A DNA stretch of 64,000 bases from an uncultured Collinsella sp. (GTDB lineage: Bacteria; Actinomycetota; Coriobacteriia; Coriobacteriales; Coriobacteriaceae): the NCBI GenBank assembly GCA_900541025.1, contig UQIL01000005.1:1-64000 (forward strand), written 5' to 3'. The notes under the pieces are model-generated. The model made no database searches and was not told where the DNA came from. It was given only the letters and a program-made list of their open reading frames with translations. Positions within the stretch are counted from its first letter, which is position 1. Every line of letters starts with the position of its first letter. This document shows, piece by piece, positions 58,490 through 64,000 of this stretch. The translations under genes and the position numbers were made by a program.

Positions 58490-58895
58490 AGACTTATACA
58501 ACGCGGCGACTCCGCTCACGCCACCCCCCCCCGAAACTCACGCTGTCATCACACGGGCAATCAACAGTGAATCCTGTTATGCGACATGGGCAAACGGCCA
58601 CGTGCGCGATTAAAACGAATTCACTTAACAGACTTCAAGAATGCTTTAGCACCGCAGGATAGCCATACGCGGAGCGCGGCACGCATAAGCCAAAAGCGGC
58701 ATTAAAAGCCATCCCCTTCCCTGCTGAATGCGCGTCCTAGCCCATCAACCGGTCGGACCATCGCGAAGATGATCCGTGCTTCCATACTGCAATGCGATAT
58801 CAAGCATCACGAATAGTCCCCGCCCAACGGGGTTCTCCCCTCCGCAGGCGTTTCGGAACCCGCCCCCATCCCAAATTCCCACGCAGCGGCCGCGT
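58490..58895. other. Intergenic stretch without recognisable genes
   Basis: About 400 bases with a run of eight C near 58523-58530 and no open frame with a ribosome site or family resemblance. It becomes GC-rich toward 58800. Confidence 0.5.
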
Positions 58896-59384
58896 TCACC
58901 GCCGCCGCGGGGGCCCTAGCTCCCCCGCGCCGCGGGCACGGGCGGCGAGGTCGGATGTGAAAGCCGGACCGCAGAGGTATCGAGCGCACGCGGCCAGGGC
59001 CTCGAGGGCGCCTGGCGGGTAGGGAGATCCGAGCATGAGGCAGGACAACGCGCAGGCCCGCAAAAGGTTCACGAGCTCCCCCGCGACGCGGCAGACCCTC
59101 GGCTGCCCCTCGTAAAGGATGCAGAAGACACGGTCGAGGTCCGACGGTTCGACCAGGCTGTACCGGCAGTCCGCGTACAGTGCGCAGCCCCTCCCGCGCG
59201 GGTCGCCGTCCGAGTCCTCATCCGGCTCATGATGGCGCACCTCGACCCAAAGGCCCTCCAACACATCGTCGAACCCGAAATCGAGCTCCGCCTGGACGCT
59301 CTCGCCGAACGCATCGCCCAGGGCGAGCTCCGGCACCTTCGTCACACGGCCGTCCAGCCACTCAATCTCTGTCATCGCGCGCAT
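58896..59384 (-). CDS. Hypothetical protein, GC-rich, acidic
   Basis: The 162-residue product starts MRAMTEIEWLDGRVTKVPE. The first half is acidic and rich in strands (LDFGFDDVLEGLWVEVRHH), with an Asp/Glu-rich turn and one CALYADCRYSLV segment; the second half is helical and Leu/Ala-rich with several Cys (LLRACALSCLML, ACARYLCGP), ending in an Arg-rich tail. The pattern looks like a real globular protein, but I recognise no family. The gene is clearly more GC-rich than the genes on either side. The WLDGRV opening suggests a DUF2442-like beta domain, weakly. AAGGGG precedes the ATG at 59384. Confidence 0.55.
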   Translation of the reverse strand: MRAMTEIEWLDGRVTKVPELALGDAFGESVQAELDFGFDDVLEGLWVEVRHHEPDEDSDGDPRGRGCALYADCRYSLVEPSDLDRVFCILYEGQPRVCRVAGELVNLLRACALSCLMLGSPYPPGALEALAACARYLCGPAFTSDLAARARGAGELGPPRRR

Positions 59385-59878
59385 GGTCCAAGCCCCTTCC
59401 GACACGGGATTGTCAGCTCAACCCGACCCTTACCCATACGGACGAACATAACTCGCCAGGGGAAGCCCCTGAAGGCCGTGCGCCACAACATGAGGCCGAA
59501 TCCGCCCCCGGCTGGACAGGCCAACAACGAAGGAGCACACGGAACCGGCGCGGCGTTACAACCGTCCCGGCAAGCGTGTCACTTGGCCAAGTCATGATGC
59601 CGACTAACCCGGAAATGCTCCAACGGAGCGCCGAACGAGGGTAACAATATAAAGCCGTGCAACACGCGTTGGACGACCAGAACAACCCAAACAAAGGCCT
59701 GCCGGTCCCACCTTCAAGCCCAATAGCAAAATGTGCATCAGCGGATTTGCAGCGATACAAGTCTCAACCATCACACCGCAGCGCGCCTAGTCCCACTCAT
59801 CCTACTGCAAATGTCCCAGAACGAGAAAACGACCAGCTTAACATGCCACCCTTTATATCCGCACGCGCGTAATTCAAC
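59385..59878. other. Intergenic stretch without recognisable genes
   Basis: Roughly 490 bases between two minus-strand genes. I see no family match, ribosome site or strong hairpin. Short open frames here are not supported. Confidence 0.5.
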
Positions 59879-60505
59879 TCATAAGGACCGGCTATCCCTT
59901 ACCTGTGACACAATCTCAAACGCACAGAACAGAATCATCAGTCCAATCATCGCATATGAGGCAGCCGAACCTTCAAGCACTATTCCACAAAGAACAATCT
60001 CCGCGCCGCCAATAAGAACTGTTATCAGGCGCTCTGCCTTTTTGCTCTCGCCGCTCGCATAAAAAGGCGGCAAAGCGCACAAGATCACATATAGCCCGGG
60101 AAGGGAATACAGGATCGATAGTCCAAGCCCCCCATCAACCGCAGTGCTTTGCGTAAGAATCAACTGAACCCAAACGGCAATTATCACTGAGCAGGTTGTC
60201 GATAAAATAAGACTAGAAATATAGCACGCAACAAAGTCCCGTCGCATTCGAACAGAGAAATCCGCGAACTCTCTTCGCCGCGTGGAAACAATAAGGTACA
60301 CAGAAATTGCAATAGAACCAATCAGAGAAAACAGCGGAACAACCAGCAATTCAAGCTTATTACCCCATCGATCAACCATACCCCCACTCCAATGAGCGGG
60401 AATTGTATCAGGGAGGACTGACCAAGCCGCCCATAGAATCAGAAATGGAAGAATAGAGAGGATGAAAGATGATAACACTGCAGTAATTTTTTTTGAGGCT
60501 CTCAT
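59879..60505 (-). CDS. DUF1648-domain membrane protein (SdpI-like)
   Basis: The 208-residue product has about six membrane segments. Between the first two lies LPDTIPAHWSGGMVDRWGNK (residues about 33-52), the DUF1648 signature found in SdpI-type immunity/signalling proteins and related membrane proteins. In SdpI this family protects the cell against the SdpC toxin. Here the gene is divergent from the peptide genes of locus B, so an immunity role is plausible but is inference. ATG at 60505 with AAGGAG upstream; a GTG nine codons earlier is possible. Confidence 0.7.
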   Translation of the reverse strand: MRASKKITAVLSSFILSILPFLILWAAWSVLPDTIPAHWSGGMVDRWGNKLELLVVPLFSLIGSIAISVYLIVSTRRREFADFSVRMRRDFVACYISSLILSTTCSVIIAVWVQLILTQSTAVDGGLGLSILYSLPGLYVILCALPPFYASGESKKAERLITVLIGGAEIVLCGIVLEGSAASYAMIGLMILFCAFEIVSQVRDSRSL

Positions 60506-60564
60506 CGATTCCGCGTCTCCTTGCGCACCCACATTCCACTCCGCCTTAAATCAAGTATAAATAA

Positions 60565-60580
60565 AAACTTGAATGCAAGT
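60565..60580. promoter_or_regulatory. Palindrome in the divergent promoter region of locus B
   Basis: AACTTG-AATG-CAAGTT lies between the SdpI-like gene (minus) and the leader-like peptide gene (plus). It is a candidate operator serving both directions. The surrounding region is AT-rich. Confidence 0.45.
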
Positions 60581-60703
60581 TTGTTTTGATTAGTATGGAA
60601 ACTATATCCATTTAGTTCTAATTTGTTCGTAGTATCAAATCGATACCGACACTAGCATGACGTAGTCTTTCAAGACAGCTATTCAACATTGGAGGTCACC
60701 GCT

Positions 60704-60907
60704 ATGGACAATGTGAACCACCTAAACGAACTCTCAATACAGTCCCAGCTTAGCATCCTTGAAAAACTGGTCGCGGACGCGGAACAATCTACCGACGCAA
60801 GACGCGATTTCGAAGCTCAGCCTCGTGCCGTATTCCAGAAATATGGAATTACAGACCTCAAAATCAAAGCGGGAAATCGAAAAGTCTCTCTGTACGAACT
60901 GGTTTAG
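60704..60907 (+). CDS. Proteusin/Nif11-leader-like peptide ending in TAG
   Basis: The 67-residue product is helical and acidic, with ARRDFEAQPRAVFQKYGI at about residues 31-48. This matches the pattern of NHLP/Nif11-type leaders (a Phe, a Pro-centred turn, then Gly-Ile), followed by a short strand region KIKAGNRKVSLYELV. ATG at 60704 has GGAGG eight bases upstream. A TAG stop at 60905-60907 ends it without a core peptide; the same frame stays open after the stop to 61429. It may be a leader acting in trans, or the front part of one precursor read through the stop. Confidence 0.65.
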   Translation: MDNVNHLNELSIQSQLSILEKLVADAEQSTDARRDFEAQPRAVFQKYGITDLKIKAGNRKVSLYELV

Positions 60908-60928
60908 TCAACCGAAAAGGAGGCGCGT

Positions 60929-61429
60929 GTCCCCGTTGCACGCGCAGTATATCGTCGTATCCAACTTGCATATTATGACGAGGACAACGAAGCTGAGCCG
61001 CAAACGATACCTCTCGTAAACGTTGTACTTAATGCAAACGCAGTAACGAACGCAAACATCATTCTGAACGCAAACGGAATGGCAAACGCAAACGCGAATG
61101 CTCAAAACAACGCCAACCTTAAGTACGACGTCAACACAATGGGCTATGGATCAGCTATTTTTATGAACAAACCTGATGTTGTTGAACTATCGGAATCGTA
61201 CAAACAAACTTCTGTTTTCAGGAAATTTGATCAAGAGGGCTTGAGTGCAGCGAGGCAAGCAGCCATGCTTAAAACAGCAATCAAGAATTCCAGCTCCAAT
61301 ACCATCAACCCCGAAGGGGCTTCCAATGGGGTCGCCCGCGGGTATTATCGCTCCGTCGAATTCGAAGTTACTTACTCCGAGAACGAAGGCACCTTGGTAA
61401 TCACCGACGCCCGTTTGCTCGCGACATGA
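60929..61429 (+). CDS. Putative Asn-hexad precursor protein, no usual start codon
   Basis: The frame runs open from the TAG at 60907 to a TGA at 61429 that overlaps the next start (ATGA), so it is translated into the operon. The only ATG before the conserved part, at 61079, lies inside the third of the NANxxx repeats and has no ribosome site. A perfect AAGGAGG at 60917-60923 points to initiation near 60929, where the in-frame codon is GTC. From there the protein has a 30-residue front, the hexad repeats at about residues 35-64, and a 100-residue polar C-terminal part (LKYDVNTMGYGSAIF, later YRSVEFEVTYSENEG). No Cys. Initiation codon uncertain; a mutated start or read-through are alternatives. 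Confidence 0.6.
   Translation, partial: VPVARAVYRRIQLAYYDEDNEAEPQTIPLVNVVLNANAVTNANIILNANGMANANANAQNNANLKYDVNTMGYGSAIFMNKPDVVELSESYKQTSVFRKFDQEGLSAARQAAMLKTAIKNSSSNTINPEGASNGVARGYYRSVEFEVTYSENEGTLVITDARLLAT
61031..61120 (+). repeat. 18-base tandem repeats encoding NANxxx hexads
   Basis: Five units of 18 bases: 61031-61048, 61049-61066, 61067-61084, 61085-61102 and a diverged fifth at 61103-61120. The first nine bases AAYGCAAAC are constant in the first four units (Asn-Ala-Asn); the second nine vary (AVT, IIL, GMA, ANA). Confidence 0.9.
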
Positions 61430-62505
61430 TTTCCGAAAGCTCGCAGCACGTGCTGTTCCGCAGACCTCGAATGCTGACATTTATAACAACATATAAATGT
61501 GGCGCTGTGTGTGATCATTGTCTGATGAGCTGCACTCCGAACAACAGTGACAGGCTTACTCTTCCCCAAATGCGGCAATTCATCGATAGCTTCGCCGAAG
61601 TATGCGTCGGAAGTGGTGTTGTTGTGTTTACGGGCGGAGAATGCACCCTTCTTGGCGATGACCTTCTCGAGGCCATCGCATATGCGAATTCTTTAGGACT
61701 CTTTACTCGAATTGTAACGAATGCGTGGTGGGCAAAAAGCGAAAGAGACGCAGAAACGTTCCTCAACGAATTGAAGTCATGTGGCCTTGACGAAATCAAT
61801 ATCAGCTGCGACGACTTTCATGCGGAATATATACCCCTCGAGAATGTGCGCAACCTTTGGAACTCAGCAAAAACAATGGGCTTTCAAACTCTCGGCATTG
61901 CGGTCTGCAGAGATAACAACAGTACAATCAGCCCGGCATACCTGTGCAAGTACCTTAATGAAGACATTCCACTCCTGCATCAGTTCGACGATAATACCCA
62001 GCCTCCCAGCGCGCCAGCCCGCTTCATCACGGATTCAGGCATCACGCGAATTGGGCGCGCACGAAATCTCAGTCTCAACCAAAATGCGCGACCGCAGGCA
62101 CGTCTCTTAGCGTCACACTGTTCCGACTGCGGCCGAGACTTCGTTATTTCCCCAAACTGCCATCTTGCACCCTGCTGCGGAATAAATGCAGAGGGAACTT
62201 GGCTTTTCGATCTTGGCAAAATCAATCTGACGGATGACATTAATGAACTGCAGCTGCTCCTACTTAATTACATACAATACATAGGACCAGGAGGGCTGCT
62301 GAAGCACTTGCGCACGAGCGGAGGCCTTTCTTCATTTGGGCGCTCAAGCTACCTCTCTCAATGCGAGATTTGCGAAGACATCGCCCTCTCGAAAGAGGCA
62401 CAGACCTGTCTTGCAAAGCTAGCTCCTAAACTGGCAGCCGACTTGATTGTCGAGACTAAATTCGCGACTACCTTTATCGGAAATGGGTCTGATATACATG
62501 ATTGA
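61426..62505 (+). CDS. Radical SAM enzyme with extra C-terminal cysteine clusters
   Basis: The 359-residue product has CGAVCDHC at residues 25-32 with a fourth Cys four residues on (LMSC), GGECTLL near 72 (GGE SAM site) and a radical SAM core. The C-terminal half has two Cys-rich parts: CSDCGRD with CHLAPCCGI around residues 228-250, and CEICED around 313. These could bind one or two auxiliary iron-sulfur clusters. Translation is coupled to the hexad protein by ATGA. In RiPP clusters such enzymes epimerise, methylate or crosslink; which applies here is not shown. Not closely similar to the locus A enzyme, which lacks these cysteines. Confidence 0.82.
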   Translation: MISESSQHVLFRRPRMLTFITTYKCGAVCDHCLMSCTPNNSDRLTLPQMRQFIDSFAEVCVGSGVVVFTGGECTLLGDDLLEAIAYANSLGLFTRIVTNAWWAKSERDAETFLNELKSCGLDEINISCDDFHAEYIPLENVRNLWNSAKTMGFQTLGIAVCRDNNSTISPAYLCKYLNEDIPLLHQFDDNTQPPSAPARFITDSGITRIGRARNLSLNQNARPQARLLASHCSDCGRDFVISPNCHLAPCCGINAEGTWLFDLGKINLTDDINELQLLLLNYIQYIGPGGLLKHLRTSGGLSSFGRSSYLSQCEICEDIALSKEAQTCLAKLAPKLAADLIVETKFATTFIGNGSDIHD

Positions 62506-63640
62506 AGTGCTACCCTCTTTAAATTCGCTCTCGAGTAATCCACTCCGTAGATTGGACACTCTTGGAGTAACAGATTTTTTAGACACACTTGACATATCTA
62601 TAGATCCTTTTGAATGCGCGCATCGCATCTGGGATCAACTTGACAGGGAGCATCAAGAGACCGTCTCCTTCCTGATGCTAGGTGGAGAGATTGATCTCGA
62701 TTCAGAAGTGGCAAAAAGAAGTCTGCTGAAAGGCACTGTTGAAACCATAGCCTCACTCGGGCTGCTAAGCAAGCACAATGGCAATGCCTCCCTTTCCGGT
62801 TTATCTCTAATCCGATATCGTGGCATCTGGCTTTTTGCCGATGCGCCATCACCCTCGCCTTTACTATATTTTGGCTCTGATTCAATTGGGCTCGCTCGTC
62901 GGCTAAGCCCATCCCCCGGAAAGAATGCCTTAGACCTCTGCTCTGGACCAGGCATCCAGGCACTCATACTGGCAAAATCTGGAATGCACGTCACGGCGAT
63001 AGATATCAATCCAATCGCCTCAGAAATCTGCCAACTAAACGCACTGGTCAATGGTATTAGCGAAGATTTAACTGTTCTAACCGGAAGTCTCTACAACGCA
63101 CTAAACAATATCGAAAGCTCTTGCAGCTATGAACTCATTACGGTGAATCCTCCTTTGCTCCCAATCCCAGAAGACGTACCATACCCCTTCGTTGGCGATG
63201 GCGGCCCAGATGGCCTCAACATCACAAGCAAGGTTATTCGAGGTGCAGGAGATAAACTCACTGATAGCGGATACCTCTCTGCAATTGGAATGATTGGCCT
63301 TGGAACCAACAATCAATCAGCATTTGAACGAATACAGAACGATTTGTTGCAAGCTGGCCTCAATGGCGTCTTGACAATAATCTCGAGCTTTAACCTCGGA
63401 CCCCAATCTGGCTGGATCGACGGTATCGCATGCACATCTGTTGCACATGCTCCAGGAAAATATTCCAGCAAAGAGGAGGCTGTAAAACAGATATCGCGCG
63501 CATACAAAAAAATCCACTACGACCGCGTCTGCACCTATCACTTGAAGGCGTGGAGGGAGAGACAGCCCTTTCAAAATCCCATCCTAACGATTCAAGACTG
63601 CTCCGCAGATGGCAACCCACTTGGCCCCTGGATCCTCTAA
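62498..63640 (+). CDS. SAM-dependent methyltransferase with NPP motif, likely N-methyltransferase
   Basis: The 380-residue product has a Rossmann methyltransferase domain with the SAM loop LDLCSGPGIQAL (Asp near residue 146), VTAIDINPIA (acidic residue of strand 2) and VNPPLL at about residue 216-221. NPP-type motifs mark enzymes that methylate planar amino groups, such as Gln or Asn amides (PrmC/HemK) or bases. The N-terminal 110 residues look like a winged-helix-like domain that might bind the precursor. Start at ATG 62498, overlapping the radical SAM stop; ATG 62483 is possible. Neighbour of the Asn-repeat protein, so amide methylation of Asn is the natural hypothesis. Confidence 0.78.
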   Translation: MIEVLPSLNSLSSNPLRRLDTLGVTDFLDTLDISIDPFECAHRIWDQLDREHQETVSFLMLGGEIDLDSEVAKRSLLKGTVETIASLGLLSKHNGNASLSGLSLIRYRGIWLFADAPSPSPLLYFGSDSIGLARRLSPSPGKNALDLCSGPGIQALILAKSGMHVTAIDINPIASEICQLNALVNGISEDLTVLTGSLYNALNNIESSCSYELITVNPPLLPIPEDVPYPFVGDGGPDGLNITSKVIRGAGDKLTDSGYLSAIGMIGLGTNNQSAFERIQNDLLQAGLNGVLTIISSFNLGPQSGWIDGIACTSVAHAPGKYSSKEEAVKQISRAYKKIHYDRVCTYHLKAWRERQPFQNPILTIQDCSADGNPLGPWIL

Positions 63641-63666
63641 AGCATCCGTCATACGAAAGCAGGTCA

Positions 63667-63704
63667 ATAGGCTGCGCGCCACTCTCTGATGACGCGCAGC
63701 CTAT
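63667..63704 (+). terminator. Hairpin downstream of the methyltransferase gene
   Basis: ATAGGCTGCGCG (63667-63678) pairs perfectly with CGCGCAGCCTAT (63693-63704); the tail is only moderately T-rich (CTCATTTCC). It closes the locus B modification unit. Confidence 0.75.
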
Positions 63705-63907
63705 CTCATTTCCCCCGCGCTTTACCGAGCCCGACTCACACCTCATAGTTGGCACCGGTTTTCAAAATGCAAGATTCCGCATACAAAATCACTTCTTCTG
63801 TCTAGGTGGCAGACCTACGATTTTTGTAGTATAAAGTTCCTCTCAATGCCTTCAATCTATTTCGAGATTGAGAAGAACTTGCATCGGGTTTCATAGAAGC
63901 GATATAG

Positions 63908-64000
63908 ATGATACGTTTTGTCCTATCTATATTCCGACATACATCAGGATGCCTCGTCTTTATCGTCATTTCAATAGTCGGCTTGGCCCTTTCCCACATT
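63908..64000 (+). CDS. Start of a membrane protein cut by the window (probable exporter)
   Basis: From the ATG at 63908 the frame is open to the window end and gives 31 residues: a short basic start (MIRFVLSIFRHTSG) and a hydrophobic segment (CLVFIVISIVGLALS). This is how many ABC exporter membrane domains begin. The ribosome site is weak. Its place after the modification genes suits the locus B transporter, but the fold cannot be confirmed from so little. Confidence 0.45.
   Translation, partial: MIRFVLSIFRHTSGCLVFIVISIVGLALSHI

Noticed and set aside
58522..58531. Run of eight C as a phase-variable tract
   Set aside because: It lies in a region with no open frame and is not near a start codon, so I see no gene it could switch.
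58792..59022. A plus-strand frame rich in Arg and Pro
   Set aside because: Opposite strand of the GC-rich hypothetical gene and without a ribosome site.
60759..61019. An 86-codon frame overlapping the leader-like gene in another frame
   Set aside because: Basic, low-quality translation, and it overlaps a better supported gene with its own ribosome site. Its GTG at 60927 is only three bases from the AAGGAGG.
61031..61120. 18-base repeats as a CRISPR or non-coding minisatellite
   Set aside because: Units are too short and without unique 30-base spacers, and the repeat is in frame within an open frame coupled to the next gene.

Overview
The window is a 64 kb piece of a high-GC Gram-positive chromosome, most probably a gut coriobacterium of the Collinsella type. 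The grounds are the actinobacterial order mihF-gmk-rpoZ (an actinobacterial integration host factor), a four-cysteine L28 protein, frequent GTG and TTG starts, an anaerobic fermentative gene set (adhE, ppdK, NAD-linked class 1B pyrD/pyrK) and gene orders shared with Firmicutes and Actinobacteria. The genus call is inference; no 16S gene is present. I saw no tRNA, rRNA or CRISPR.

Region 1 (1-21.5 kb, all minus strand) is housekeeping: pnp and rpsO; recO-era-dgkA-ybeY-phoH-mtaB-dnaJ plus a second, membrane-anchored J-protein; hemW-dusB-lepA; rpsT; holA-comEC-comEA; thiI-rpoZ-gmk-mihF. Region 2 (21.6-27.1 kb, minus) is a complete de novo UMP operon in the order pyrR-pyrB-pyrC-pyrK-pyrD-pyrF with an attenuator-like leader. 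Region 3 (27.4-32.5 kb, mostly plus) holds rpmB, a single-copy REP-type Y1 transposase bracketed by its repeats, adhE and a small kinase. Region 4 (32.5-52.5 kb, minus) holds proS-ispG-rseP-dxr-cdsA-uppS-frr-pyrH (isoprenoid precursors, lipid carriers and ribosome recycling), rpsB-tsf, the overlapping set yraN-comM-dprA-trmFO-xerC, rnhB, rplS and ppdK. The ppdK reading frame is broken near its 5' end.

Region 5 (52.5-64 kb) is an accessory island with lower, patchy GC. It carries two different cysteine-free ribosomal-peptide (RiPP-like) loci. Locus A (53.2-58.5 kb) has a PqqD-like recognition protein, a radical SAM enzyme without C-terminal cluster cysteines, a 60-residue Val/Ala-rich precursor, a divergent ABC exporter and a decayed second ABC subunit. 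Locus B (60.5-64 kb) has a 67-residue proteusin-leader-like peptide ending in TAG. An open frame without a usual start codon follows; it encodes four to five hexad repeats NANxxx, then a radical SAM enzyme, an NPP-type methyltransferase and the start of a membrane protein. The six-residue Asn periodicity, the radical SAM enzyme and the N-methyltransferase-like gene together recall polytheonamide-type proteusins, whose Asn side chains stack once per turn of a beta-helix. This is the most interesting signal in the window.

How the genes work together: the core regions supply translation, RNA turnover, pyrimidine and isoprenoid supply, and a nearly complete DNA-uptake set (comEA, comEC, comM, dprA). 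adhE and ppdK share a LacI/CcpA-like palindrome, which suggests common control of fermentation. The island adds secreted modified peptides and their exporters.
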